Positions 21,481 through 33,581 of a stretch of DNA of 64,000 bases are shown here, piece by piece. The notes below the pieces were generated by a model, which was given only the letters and a program-made list of their open reading frames with translations, ran no database searches and was not told where the DNA came from. Source of the stretch: Schizophyllum amplum (lineage: Eukaryota; Basidiomycota; Agaricomycetes; Agaricales; Schizophyllaceae); assembly GCA_007026445.1 (NCBI GenBank), contig VDMD01000097.1:30826-94825 (forward strand), given 5' to 3'. The translations under genes were made by a program, and so were the position numbers. The stretch's first letter is position 1. Each line of letters begins with the position of its first letter.

Positions 21481-22804
21481 ACTCGCCAGGATGTGACTTC
21501 GCTCTCCATAAAGCACTGGCAAGTGAGTCGCGTCAGCACAACGGAGAACACAAATTACTTGCACAACTCACCGGTAATGCATTATCGTATACCACCGCCC
21601 CTCTCGTCCTTCCTCCAGACCAGGCGCGTGATGACTCCGGACCAGTACTGGATCTCGAGTGTTACTTGCTAAGCGGCGGCGTCGGCGGCACGAACCGCCT
21701 GGGCGACGATGTTGTCGCTGCCGCTCCTGCAGATGCTGATGCACCCAAGATTGGCGGCAGGGCGGCTCCCGTACTTGAAAAGCTCCCGACGGTATCCGTA
21801 CCTGTTAGTCGTCAGCTTTGCCGAGCCCAAGGTCGTCTCGCGCTGCCGCGCACCTTCAGCGCTTGCCGCTGAGATCTTCAATGAGCTCGGTCGCCAGGTA
21901 AAAGTCTAGACAGCAAGGATATTCATACGGCGGATCCGCGTCGTAGACGAAGCTCCCGTCACCCCGATTCCAGGCTGTGGACTCGAGTTCGCACGGCGCG
22001 AGCTTACACGTGCAGTGACCCAAAGTCACCACTACCATGCGTGCCACCGCCGCGGTCGTACATCACTGCAAACTCTCTCGCACCTCTTTGCAGCTCATCA
22101 CCTTCCACCGTGTCCTTCCGCGTAGCGGCGTAGGACGTGAAGTTTGAACTGACAATCAACTGATAGTGGTCACGGTGTGTTGAAGCGCACCGTCCCCTTA
22201 GTGCTCACCTTCCCTGTTCGCCAGTCAAAGATTGTCCGTCAGTGTGCTGCGCCTTGAGACGCTCGGTGGCGCGCAGATGCGCACCAGGTGCGCGCCGGAT
22301 GCGCGCATCAAGACCTCGAATTTCTTCCGCGACGAACATAAGTCACGTGAGTGATCCGCACGAACTCACGTCACGGATGACCGCGGTCCGCACCATTGTT
22401 TCCCGAATTTTTGGCTGTTGTCGCTGCTGCAGCTGCAGCCTCCGCGTACTCGTACTTGTCATCTACGGCATTGTGTTCTGCTATAGCTGCTCTGGACAAG
22501 ACACATATCGTCACAGTGACTTACACTAGACCAGGCACCTGAGTAGCGTGCCGGAAGAAGCCAACCAGCCGCGCCTTCTTTGGGCGGAAGCCCGACGTCC
22601 GAAGCGGAATCCTGCCTGATACCAATGGTGCACCGTAGACCTCTGCCCTGGAGACTGCAGTGCTTCACTCATCTTAGCCATACTTAAACATGTCCCCTGT
22701 TTTTGACCATTCACTTCACACCATTCGACGTTTCCATCTAGAAGGTACATTTCACGGGCACTAAAGGCCTCGTCGTTCGGGACCGCGCTCGCGCAGCCCA
22801 TAAA
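21481..22804. other. no gene recognised; one inverted tRNA-like repeat piece
   Basis: About 22594..22646 carries, on the minus strand, a third copy of the ggtgcaccattggtatcagg repeat. A minus-strand frame opening at ATG 22801 (MGCASAVPNDEAFSAREMY..) runs into it and could be an exon fragment, but nothing else supports a gene. Confidence 0.4.
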
Positions 22805-24503
22805 CTATTCTACATGATGCTCTATGCATAAGTTACAGTAACGAGTGCATAAAGGAAAAGGCAGTCTCCCGCAGAAAAACGGAAGATAAGATCGTGTCGA
22901 GGCGTCAAGCCGTGACGGACTGCTCGCAGCCCGCCCCCAGCACGTAAGTATGAGTAATGGGAAAAAGGAGGGGGAGAGGAAGGAGACGATCGCAGATCCA
23001 TAAAGATATGGAGAACGGCATGAACGGAGGTGGCACTGGGAGGGCGTGACTGGTCGTGAGGAGCATGAATGCGCGACAGACACCTTAGGTGTGGCGCCGG
23101 CTGGTCCAGTGGCGTTTGTGCGAGACGTACGCCCTCGGGAGAGCGCGCGCGCTCGCGGAAGCCGACGATGAATCGTTCGACGCCGACGAGTCATCCACGA
23201 CCATGGCCCGTTCGCGCACTTCATGCCCCCGGCCGTGCTGCCCATGTTCTGCCAGATGCCCGAGCCGCACATGCTCCACGACGTCGCGGAGTCGCAGCGC
23301 ATCTCGCCCTCGTTGTCACACGGCACGGCGGAGCCCGTCGCGCCAGAGGCGGAGTCGGTGCCCGAAGCGGCGCCGCTGGCAGAGGAGCCCGCAGCGGAAC
23401 CGGCGGCGGAGCCCGAGGCACCGCCGGCGGCAGACGCGCCAGATGCGGAGCCGGTAGCGGACGCGCCAGACGCGGCGGAGCCGGACGCGGAAGCGCCAGA
23501 TGCACCAGTGGCGGTAGCCGAGCTCGCGCCACCCAGAGCAGACGAGAGACCGCCCGCACCGGCACCGTCGCCGCCGTTGTTGACACCGGTCGCAGACGGG
23601 GCGGCCGCGGAAGAAGTCGCGTCGGACCCGCCGCCGATGCCGACGGACAGAGATGCAGAGACAGTCGCGCCGGGGCCGGATGCGGACGACGAGGAGCTGC
23701 CTCCAGAGGAACCGCCGCTGCCGCCGCTGGACGACGAGCCGCAGTCGCCCTCGGGGTCACCGAGGGCTGAGTCGCCGTCGGCGGTCTCGACCTGGTCGCC
23801 GGGGTTCGGGTACTTGACGTCGATGCCCTCGGCGATGGTGCAGGAGTTGATGCCGCTGAGCTGGGCGACGAACATCTCGGGGTAGCTGTCGAGGCCGGAG
23901 CCGCCGTTCTCGATGGTGACCATGGCGCTGGAGGTAGGTTAGCAGGTGAGGGGACAGATGTATAGGTTTGTACACACCAGTTCATATAGAACTCGCGGTT
24001 GCCGACGCGGTTGTTCCAAGTCCAGGCGAAGACGACGTCTCCATCCTTGACATCGGCGGGGATGTCGACGTCGAGGGTGACCTCGCCGGTGTTCGCGGGG
24101 CAGTTACCCTCGAAAGACTTGATGGCCTTGAAGGTCTTGCCTTCGTCCTCGGAGATCGACAGCTGGCAAGAGCCGCCGTTGTGGTTCGCACCGCCGGTGA
24201 TGCTGAACATACAAGTTAATGACGCGTCAGAAGCATTGATAAGACCACGTACGTGACGGTCTGCGAAGACCCTGCCTGCCAGGTGGCAACGGACTCCTTG
24301 CCTTCTGTGTCATCGAGATAGCCCTTGCACGGGAAGTTCGAGCCAGATGCCTCAAGCGGGGAGGTCATACTGTAGTCCTGTTTGCCCTCCGGTGTGTTCT
24401 TGTTCGCCTTGCTGCGCAGTGGCGCCGGGCTGGTCATCTCCATATGTGCGGAAACCGACGCGACGAGCGCGGCGGCAACAGATGCGATCGTGAAAGCTCT
24501 CAT
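22805..24503 (-). CDS. AA11-like lytic polysaccharide monooxygenase with C-terminal X278-like module
   Basis: Secreted copper enzyme acting oxidatively on chitin-type polysaccharide. Exons 24503..24253, 24202..23978, 23927..; introns are 50 nt each. A signal peptide of about 19 aa ends VASVSA and the mature protein starts with His (HMEMTSPAPLRSK), the N-terminal copper ligand. Second His is in GGANHNGGSCQ, axial Tyr in REFYMNC, with FPCKG and AWTWNNRVGN typical of AA11. Then a long Ala/Gly/Ser linker (about 100 aa) and a cysteine module CDNEGEMRC..WSMCGSGIWQNMG resembling the X278 module found on AA11 proteins. After GGMKCANG the frame to the stop at 22805 looks non-coding, while the +1 frame (AMVVDDSSASND.., stop at 23085) looks right; see findings. 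A TATAAAG lies at 24638..24644 on the minus strand. Confidence 0.88.
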
Positions 24504-27500
24504 CGTGAATATAATGGATGAAGAGAGTGCGGTTGGGTGGAGAGTTCGCGGTGGGGATTACGCGGAGGTGGTGAGAGACAGTGAAGGGAGGAGGTTCGGA
24601 AGAGAGTGAATTCAACGGCGCTGCTTGCAGACGACCGCTTTATACCGAGGCGATGAAGGGACGGAGAAAGAGAGGAAATGTAAAGAAACGCGTCTTTCCG
24701 AAAGGGCGCAACCTTTATACATAAACCCCGCGTCACATGACGTCGTAAATTTAGGTTCCGAAAACTTGGATGGCGCTGCGCGCCGCTCCACAACCACCAG
24801 TCCTTTCCCATTGTTCTCCTCCAGGCAGTGGCGCCGCCCATTGTCGTTCATCGTTTGTGGTGCTTTACAGGGCGATCCTGTCCTTTCTCTTGTCCTCCCT
24901 CGTCCGATCCTCGACAAGGCACGCCGAGGCGGCCTCGTCCCAGCATCGCGTGCACGTTGCCTGACATGAGCTTCTTCGATTCCTTCTCGTCTCTTTCCAA
25001 TTTTTTGACCCAGTTCGTAGCCAATGACATGTCGTTGCCACGACGCCTTGGTTACGCATTGTAGCCACGAACTTCGAAGCTCCTCTTTGGCCGGGCTGCG
25101 CAAGACTGCTCCTTTGGGCGACGCGATGCTCTGCCTTCGGGTCCGATGCGATGCTCACGAAAGCCGAGCTCGCCCACGCGCCAAAGACCACACAAACCAT
25201 CCTAAAACATGGTCGGTCCACCGAGAAGACGAAGGCCTCTAAAAGGACCATCGCAGACCCAAAGAGCGGCGATACTATTAGAGCCCAAGGATTCGACCCT
25301 TCGGTCGCTCTACATACGCCGCCCAGCGTACGGATTACGCTCAAGCCTGCATGTTGAACAGAGCGTCCCTGGAAGACGGGCGACATGTCATCTGGTAGAC
25401 AGGCAACGACAAACACGCTTCCGCCTGCCGGCAAACAGCACCTTCATGTTACATACCTGTACGTGCTCGTCATGCGTCCCGTTCATAGAGGTCTGTAGAT
25501 ATCAGGTCTACGCAGTATGTGACAAGATGCAAAGCCTTAGCCCGTTCGCTATCTGCATGTCCGTGCCTCCCATCCCCGGCCGTATGTGCACGCACCTGCT
25601 GCGCCCGCGCGCCTCGAGGACACCCCGAGAACGCATCTCGTGTATTGATAGCCCGTCCATTGTTCCCAAAACGCAACCCCGTTGTGTATCCCAACAAGGC
25701 AGGTCTTCTTGTGTCCGGATATGGCACTGATAAGCGCCTTGATGCGGTATGTGCCCCGGATCTGCTACCTGCCCGCGCGTACTAACTTGCCCGCTGTAGA
25801 GCCTACTACCTTCCCTGTGCGTCTGCCCGCCCCGGGCACTCACCACTGCCGTCACCCGTGCTCGGACGGATATAGCGCTCGTTCCCATGATCATGTTGAT
25901 GCACAGCCGTGTTGCCAGCGCATGTAGGGCAGAGGGCATCAACGAGGCGGTGGAAGATGAACGCAGACGAGAGAGAGAAGACAAGTTGGAAGGGGACGAT
26001 GGCAGAACGCGTTCGGCGCAACGACAGGAAGCCCAAATCGCAATCGCGGGGTGGCAGACATCTCGCAACCGCGAGGTGGCAGACGAGAGGTCGATGAAGC
26101 AAGGCCTGCTGAATATGATGAGGCGTGCTGGATAGGGTGAGGCGTGGTAGGTGAGATGAGATGCGCATGTCGCGTTAGATGAGATGGAACGTGCCCACAA
26201 AGGCCGAGCAGGATTAGCTCGCGCGGGCGGCGTGTTCGTCTGTCATTCATCTTTCGACATTGTGTCGCAACAGTTAACATTAATATTGAGTCATCTAGCG
26301 GATTATTCATTCGCGCCTGTTCGGTGACCGAGGATTGATAGAGGCGAATTGTCGATAACATGCGATAAGTCGCGTTGGCAGACGGTGCGGTGCGCCCGAC
26401 GGCCTGCCCGCTGCCGCATCATAGGTCATGATCATGGTCTAGTGAAGTCGTTGGACGCGACCCTGTCGCGCTGAGCTCGATTTTGTCCGCGGGATTTGTC
26501 GACCTTGCCCGGCTAGTTGTGACAGTGTCCGCTACTTATGCCGACCTCCTGCGCTGGAGTCGACCTCGTCCGCTCGGCCGCGTCCGCTGAAACTGACCCG
26601 GTCCGTGGCCTTCGACGTGTCTTGACATTCTGCACGTATTCGACGCACCGCCAACGATTTCCCACAAGCAGCGCCACCCAAGACCAGCCGCGCTGCCACC
26701 TCCGATCAGCCGCGACATCAGCGCCGACGTGCCGCGCCAGCATCGTCGGCCAGCCGCCCAGTCAGCGCTGGCATCTCGCGAGTGCGCTACGACATTCCGC
26801 CGGTGTGCTTTGGCATTCCGCCAGTCACCAGCGACATCCCACCTCGTCAGCTCCGGGCCTAGTACAGAGAAACACGACACGTACCCGCATGCCAGCAGGG
26901 CCCGCCTTGTCTAAGTCGACAAAGCTAGTAGGTCTGCCGCCGAAGTCCGACGGTAGTTTCGCGAGCCAGTCGCCACATCCCAAGCTAGGCGTCACATCCT
27001 GAGCTAAGGAAGCCCCTCCCTCTCCTCACATCAACGTCTGGGGGAGCGTCTACGACACACCCAGCGAGCTTGAGCTTATGGCGCCCCGACACGAGCAACA
27101 ACCCTCGAAGAAGATGATTGGACTCACCTTGCAATGACACGTTTGATGATAGGGTGTAAAGAGGAATGGGCTACGCACCTTGACGAACGTACGAGGGGTT
27201 GCGGCGAACGAGGGTCGCGCGAATGGGAGTTGCGCGGATGGGAGTTGCGCGGACGAGGGACTGACATCTTGATATGGGCCCCGGCGCCCGCAGTGAAGGC
27301 CGGCAGTCTTCGCAGACGACCGTTCGGGATGCCAGGATGGAGTTCCAAGTCCGATGCCTACACTACCGTCTAGGCACGCGCGTGTAGACATCCGTGCCAT
27401 CAGCAGGCCGTCGCCCCGAGTCACCTCGCGGTGACACTTGACTTGAAGGCGGCAGTCAGCTTCGCGACTCGCTTGGGCCCCAGGCATGGGCGAACATGGT

Positions 27501-28105
27501 GCGAATGGTGGACACGGAGTAGTCCCCGATCCGAGCAGCCGGTTCCTTTGAGTCTTGACGTCCTCGAGCGCGTCGGCGACCCGAGGATGCTACAATAAGA
27601 ATGAGGGAGTGTAGGTAATGAATGTGGCGATGGCGACGTGGTCAGCATGCCCGTCGCCTGCGTGTTCCTCTCCTACATAATGTCCTATATCGCTTTCGTG
27701 GTGCTATGATCGACTTCGTCGAAAACTTCGTTGCCCGTGGCAGCGAGAACGTCGGTGTTGACGCATTGGAGCGGGGTATATGCGCTACTTTTGTGCGTCG
27801 GTGTTGTTTCCGTCGGTAAGACAGCGTAGGGAAATACAGTTAACGGCCTCGAAGCCGGTCGAGCAGAACGAGTGGGAGGATGTGACCGGTAGCTTGGGGA
27901 CCTCGGTGAGAGGCGCAGAGAGCTCCCATGCGCCAAGGAGGACCCTGTGGGTGGGTGGGCGGTCGACTGATCCATCACTGTGCGAGACGAGTGAGGAGCA
28001 AGGTCATTAGAAGAATGGGCAGACGTACGGAAGGCGACCTAGTTGCTGAGGGGAGTAGAAAGATTGCGCTCGATTTGGAGCCTCCGAGCCCCAGACGTTC
28101 TGCTA

Positions 28106-28147
28106 CCCCCCCCCCCCCCCCAACCCCCAACCCCCAACCCCAACCCT
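28106..28147. repeat. C16 run followed by (CCCCCAA)n
   Basis: Sixteen consecutive C, then aacccccaacccccaacccc. On the minus strand this is a G-run array able to form G-quadruplexes. It is not the TTAGGG telomere repeat. Confidence 0.85.
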
Positions 28148-28299
28148 ACTAACCCCACCCTCGCCCCTCGTTGCGTGTCACGTATCAGATGACGATCTGG
28201 ATCCACTACCACAAGGTACGGACTGGTCCTCTTGCGGACGGAGATGACGACCTTGAGATACGACACACGACGTCGACATGATTGAATGGGAGACGGGAG

Positions 28300-28480
28300 C
28301 AGAGGATTGGGGAGGTGGAGGGTAGGAGGAGGACGGGAGTAGGGGGAGGGACGGGGGTAGGAGGAGGAGGAGCATAGGAAAAGAAGCGGGGGTAGGAGGT
28401 GGCGGGTGGGAGATGGCCTCCGAAGGATAGAGGATAAGAGGGGGAGGGGGAGGGGGAGGGGGAGCAGGGGGGAGTGGCGA
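28300..28480. repeat. purine-rich (GGGGGA/GGAGGA)n tract
   Basis: Long G/A-only stretches on the plus strand, ending in five gaggggg units at 28440..28470. G-quadruplex or triplex potential. Confidence 0.8.
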
Positions 28481-29901
28481 CAAACAGATGAGGATGTACG
28501 CGCCGCTCCGGTAGTGGGCGCTGTGAGGGACGGCACGTTTCATCCGTTCATCTAGAGGGCGACGATAATAGCCGAGAGATCGATACCTTCCTCGGCGGTG
28601 GCGACGACGAGGGCCATGGTTGTGCGATCGAGCATGCGCTGCGTCGCGGGTGAGTTGATGGGACGACTCAGACACACTACGTGCGCGAGATCTGCGACAC
28701 CCGGACGGGTGATGCCTTGGGAAAGGGGGAGAGGGCGGCTGGTGCGGAAGGTTGAGCGTTGCGGGAGGTTGAGCGTTGCGAGCGATGTGGGCGACGGGGG
28801 TAGAGGATTGAGCGCGTATGTGGGCGGACCCTTCGGCATTTATGTCGGGCAGCACCCATGCATAAAAATACCGGTGGGCGGCGGCAACGGCGGAGGCAGA
28901 GGCTCCCAGCACTGGAGGCCCGGAGGCGGCGGTGGCTGCTGGCGGAGCCATCTGACGCTGGGACGGAAGAGGCTGATACGGCGTCGGCGGCAGCGGCGTC
29001 GGCAGCGGTGGCGAAGGCGGAGTGCGCGCGGCGGGGTCGGGCGGCACTCTGTTGTTGAGCAAAATTCATGACTGGAGGGGGTGGGGGGCGAGGGCGGGCA
29101 GGGAGACGAGATGGCGGCGAGAGGCTGCCCTTTTATACGCGCGCCCCCGTCGCTGCCGCGGTTGTCGTCATCCCGCAAACATATCGTCATTCCGCTGGGG
29201 GCGTCGTCATCCCGCCAGGGGCGTCGTCATTCCGCGGGTGGGAGGGAGTGGGGGCGTCGCGGGCGACGGTGGTGGGCGAGTGCGCGCCGATCCGATCACT
29301 GAGATGTCACGGTCATGACGACGCGTGATCGCGTCCAGTCACAATGTTCAATTCTTTTCGGTACCACAGCGTAATGCCTTCCTATCGCGGGATTGCTTAC
29401 TTAAGACAATCAAGGGAACTGTCCCTCGCGCCTTCCACCTCTTCCTTACTGTCAGAGTCCGCGCTAATATGTATGCTATTGACTACGGACATGGATAGGT
29501 CCTTTAATTTCCTCCGGCTCGTCTGCCTCATCAACCTCACGCTCGATAGGATCCGCTTGACGAGATGGCCGACACTGATGCTCTTGAGAGATGCGATGAC
29601 CGTGAGGTCGTTTTTTGCGTGATCTTCGTGTAGTGCGTTGTGGACTGTGATTGTAGACGGCGCGTGATTCCTGCTGCTTTGTGCTTGTCGCTTAGAGGTA
29701 AGCTCGCTGGCCCTGCTAGGTATCTCGGGCTATCCCAGCAAGTAGATGGTAATGTGCAATGCAAAGTGCGGATGAGAGCGTAAACATGCGAGACGGCAGC
29801 GCCGAGAGCAAGCCAAGAAATGATAAACAATGCCGCCGAGAACAATGGAACAATGATATACGTGATGTCATCCGCAAATCTCCTTTTTTGTCCATGTTGC
29901 G

Positions 29902-30979
29902 CAGGCTCCTACCCACCCGGCACGGCAGGTAGGGTCTTATACTGAGGGAGAGGGCGACAAGAAGAAGAGCGACATACCTATATAGCACTAGCATAAGAAG
30001 CCTGTCACTTTATTTGATCCGCCCATTTCACCCTTACCTGCCTTAGCCGGCTGGACGAATACATTTGTAAACAAGCGGGCCGCGGCGCGCCGCCGCTCCC
30101 AAATCCGAAAGCGCGAATTCGCTGGCCCCGCTCGAAAACGCCGTTGAGCACAGCGGGGCGCGGTTCGCTGCCTGTAAATTCGCGCACGGGCGTGTATAGT
30201 GCTACTGTAATGGAAATAGTCCTTTTCCCCTCGAAAAACGGAACACAAAATTCCGTGTTGACCAACTCGCGCTGAACTTGGCGCTGTTTGTGCCGTAGCA
30301 GACGACACAGGTGGTCAGGCGTTGTAAGACAACCTCAAAAGCGCTTAGATAGAGTCCCGAGAGACTCTTGACTGGCCCAGAGATACCTGGGCAGCTCAAA
30401 GCTACGATGGGCGAGCAGGTTGTGGGTGGACATCCACAGCCTTGACTCTGTCATCACGCGGCAGAGGACCAAGGGACGTGTTCTCTGCTCCGGAAAAGTC
30501 TTCAAAAGTTCTCAGTTTACTCCTTGCATCCATTTGAGTATCTTGGAGGAAAGGCAGCGCAGGTGAAACTGCCCAAGGCCTCCAACGCAGCAAACAGCGC
30601 CAAGTTCAGCGCGAGTTGGTCAACACGGAATTTTGTGTTCCGTTTTTCGAGGGGAAAAGGACTATTTCCATTACAGTAGCACTATACACGCCCGTGCGCG
30701 AATTTACAGGCAGCGAACCGCGCCCCGCTGTGCTCAACGGCGTTTTCGAGCGGGGCCAGCGAATTCGCGCTTTCGGATTTGGGAGCGGCGGCGCGCCGCG
30801 GCCCGCTTGTTTACAAATGTATTCGTCCAGCCGGCTAAGGCAGGTAAGGGTGAAATGGGCGGATCAAATAAAGTGACAGGCTTCTTATGCTAGTGCTATA
30901 TAGGTATGTCGCTCTTCTTCTTGTCGCCCTCTCCCTCAGTATAAGACCCTACCTGCCGTGCCGGGTGGGTAGGAGCCTG
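29902..30979. mobile_element. Mutator-like (MULE) non-autonomous element, 389-bp TIRs
   Basis: Two arms of about 389 bp (29902..30290 and 30591..30979) are exact reverse complements, outer end CAGGCTCCTACCCACCCGGC, around a 300-bp centre. The 9-bp direct repeat catgttgcg flanks both ends (29893..29901, 30980..30988), the TSD length of Mutator-like elements. No transposase. The identical 86-codon frames in the two arms are by-products of the palindrome. Identity of the arms and the clean TSD point to recent insertion. Confidence 0.9.
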
Positions 30980-31218
30980 CATGTTGCGTCCATGCGTCTC
31001 TCCTCTTCGTTTCATCATACCCTTCTTCAGAATCACCGAAACTTCCACGCCTCTGGTAAACGACATGGATATCCAAAGATGCTGAGTTTGTAGGTCTACG
31101 CAGCGTCCATCAAGACAGAGAGTTGTCGCTCTGTTCACCGTTCAACGATCTCGGGCAGACCTCCTCTGTTTATTGGAAGACATCACCATATCATCACATC
31201 GCCTTCAACGACATTGCA

Positions 31219-33360
31219 ATGGACGATTACGACTTAGGCGCGCCGATACAGGATGCGGCTTTGCAAGTGAACGACAATGTCCGCCATCGTTCACGATCGG
31301 GCGTGCAGTCAAACGGCGACGCGACCCCCCGCCCCTCTGGAGAGGGCAAGCGAGATCCTGCGACCGACCCCGATGAACCCTCACCCTCCACGTACACGAG
31401 AGCCAAGTGAGTCGCGCCGTGCGATGCTCCGAAGTCGGGCTGATCCAATCGTTCAGACGGTGGTGGCTGGCATCCACCGGCTTTCCGTTGATAGCTGGCA
31501 CATTTGGCCCGCTGGCGAACTTGTTCTCGGTCTGCGCTCTTGTCCAAACATGGCGTGTACGGATACTGCCAGGGGGAACGGAGACAACCGGAGAGCGTGT
31601 CGCGGACCCTCACTGGTAAGTGCTTGACTACGTAGACGAAGAGACTGCGTTACTGAGAGGCAAGCTTATAGGGTCCTTGCGCCGAATGTCGCCTCATTGG
31701 CTCTCGCGGTCATTGCGAACGTCTTTCTGCTCATGAACTTTGGACGGAGGCTGCGCTACACGATCGCTCAGCCCTTGACTGTTGTGCTCTGGTACGTGTG
31801 CCATTCCAGAGTTGCTTTCGCTCCTAACAGGCCTGTAGGTATCTCTCGTTCGCCCTCCTCCTTATCCCATTGGCACTCACCAAGCACCTCATCCTCTACC
31901 CTCAAACCGAGTACGCCTTCTCGCAGTCATACTACTACGCCATCATCTCCAGCAGCGTCTACTTCGTCATCTCCACCCTGCTCCTCGCCAACCTCCTCGG
32001 AGCTGTTGTCTTTAAGGCCTACCCGCCCTCCTTCGGCTCGCTCACCGTCCCCCAGCGCACGCTCATGCTGCAGACCACGTCCTACGTGTTCTACCTCGCC
32101 CTCGGCGCCGGCGTCTTTGCCAGCATCGAGGGCTGGGCCTTCGTCGACGGCCTCTACTGGGCCGACTACACGCTCCTCACCTGCGGCCTCGGCACGGACT
32201 TCCCGCTCTACCACACCCTCTCGCGCGCGCTGCTCATGCCGTACGCGGTCATAGGCATCACGATGATCGGTCTTGTCATTGGGAGCATCCGCGCGCTGGT
32301 CCTGGATCGCGGCGCGACGCGATGGTGCAGCGCCGGCTGGAGAAGGAGCGCGCGAGGTGGTTGGCGGGGTTGAGGGACGTGAAGGACGTGCAGGCGTGGG
32401 AGAAACGCGAGTTTGAGGCGATGCGGCGGATACAGAAGAGGGCAGATTTCATGCGGCGGTACATGGCGCTCGCGACCTCCTCGTTCGCCTTCGCTGTGCT
32501 CTGGCTCGTTGGCGCGCTGGTGTTCTGGTACTCGGAGGTCAGCTTCTCGCTCAGGCTTCAATCCCTACCATCTGACGCCCTCCTAGAACCTCCCACAAAA
32601 CTGGACGTACTTCGACGCGCTCTACTTCGCCTACACCACCCTCCTCACCGTCGGCTACGGCGACTTCTACCCGCAGTCCAACGCAGGCAAGCCCTTCTTC
32701 GTGCTCTGGACGCTCATGGCCGTGCCCACCATGACCGTCCTCATATCGAACATGGGTGACACCGTCGTCGTCTCCTGGGTCAAGCAGGGCGTGCTGTGGG
32801 TTGCCGAGCGCACCGTTATGCCTAATATGGTGCAGGAGTACGGTGGTGGAAGCGGCCTCGGGAACGGCAGCGGTCAGAAGAACGAGTTCGCAGGCGAGGT
32901 GGAGAAGCTCGGCGCGGCGGTGCAGGGCGTGGATGAGGAAATGGCGCAGGACACGGATGGGCAGGCGGCGTCGGGGAGGGCGGGGCTGATCCGGAGACTG
33001 GCGCAAGAGGTGCGGGCTGCGGCGAGGGATGTGGGCACGGAGAAGACGTACGAGTGGGAAGAATGGTCGCGGTGGATGACACTCGTGGGCGATGCGGACG
33101 AGTGGCTGGCGGAGAACCGCGGCGGGTGGTCGCGGGAGAGACGCAGCGAGCGGTCGCAGGACAATCGCAGTGAGAAGTCGCAGGAAGACACGGGGGGATT
33201 TGTGAAGCCTGGGACAAAGGCGGAGCGAGAGGAGGTGGATGCGGAGGAGCAGCTGTCGTGGTTGGCCTACGATGGGCCGATGTTCAGTGATGTTGACGAG
33301 GCGCAGTGGGTTCTGACAAGGTTGTGCGAGAAGTTGGAGCAGATTTTGATACACGAATGA
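31219..33360 (+). CDS. tok1: two-pore outward-rectifier potassium channel, TOK type
   Basis: Plasma-membrane K+ channel of about 600 aa. Exons 31219..31406, 31457..31615, 31672..31791, 31839 onward, then 32587..33360 after an intron at 32538..32586. Seen: eight hydrophobic segments and both pore loops, P1 as LYWADYTLLTCGLGTDFPL and P2 as YTTLLTVGYGDFYPQ with a canonical selectivity filter; a long charged cytosolic C-terminus (residues after NMGDTVVV). P1 and P2 in one chain with the first four helices N-terminal is the TOK1 arrangement. Between LVLDRG and MVQRRLEKERARW, at about 32318, the frame shifts by one base with no usable intron, so this copy needs checking. An in-frame ATG also exists at 31123. 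The Mutator-like element ends 240 bp upstream. Confidence 0.88.
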
Positions 33361-33581
33361 GCGATTCTGGAGCGATACACTGGCGATACCCATTCACGAT
33401 TCTTGTATTCTAGTATGTAGTATAGTCCTCGTACACGATAATCGCATAGCGTGCAACCGGTCAGTATGTGCAAGTTTAGCAGTGCGTGCCAGGCCAGCCA
33501 GCAAAGTACGGACCATAAGCAAAGATACACAAGTAGGGGCGGTACTCTGTGCGAGTACCATGCAAAAATGACCAGGAGTGT

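Larger units (their letters stand above)
24504..29901. other. gene-poor 5.4-kb stretch
   Basis: No reading frame here could be extended by splicing or tied to a family. Longest frames (e.g. minus 25434..24865, minus 26200..25508) overlap equally long antisense frames and show no motif. A minus-strand frame with ATG at 29069 (MNFAQQQSAARPRR..) has an Ala/Pro-rich start and could be a hypothetical gene, but the frame breaks repeatedly towards 28.2 kb. Contains G/C-tract DNA listed separately and a ~20 bp repeat (cgtcatcccgc) at 29165..29245. Confidence 0.5.

Noticed and set aside
25508..26200. 230-codon minus-strand frame as a gene
   Set aside because: Overlapped by similar frames on the other strand, no motif, no coherent splice partners; left as gene-poor DNA.
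26536..27002. Repeat-like Ser/Arg/His frames suggesting a retroelement gag
   Set aside because: No zinc knuckle, protease or reverse-transcriptase motif nearby, and no LTR pair noticed.
28106..28147. Possible internal telomere repeat
   Set aside because: The unit is CCCCCAA with a C16 run, not the TTAGGG/CCCTAA of filamentous fungi, and it lies between ordinary genes.
30005..30876. Two identical 86-codon reading frames on opposite strands
   Set aside because: They are the same sequence in the two arms of the Mutator-like inverted repeat; no start context, splice extension or family match supports a protein.
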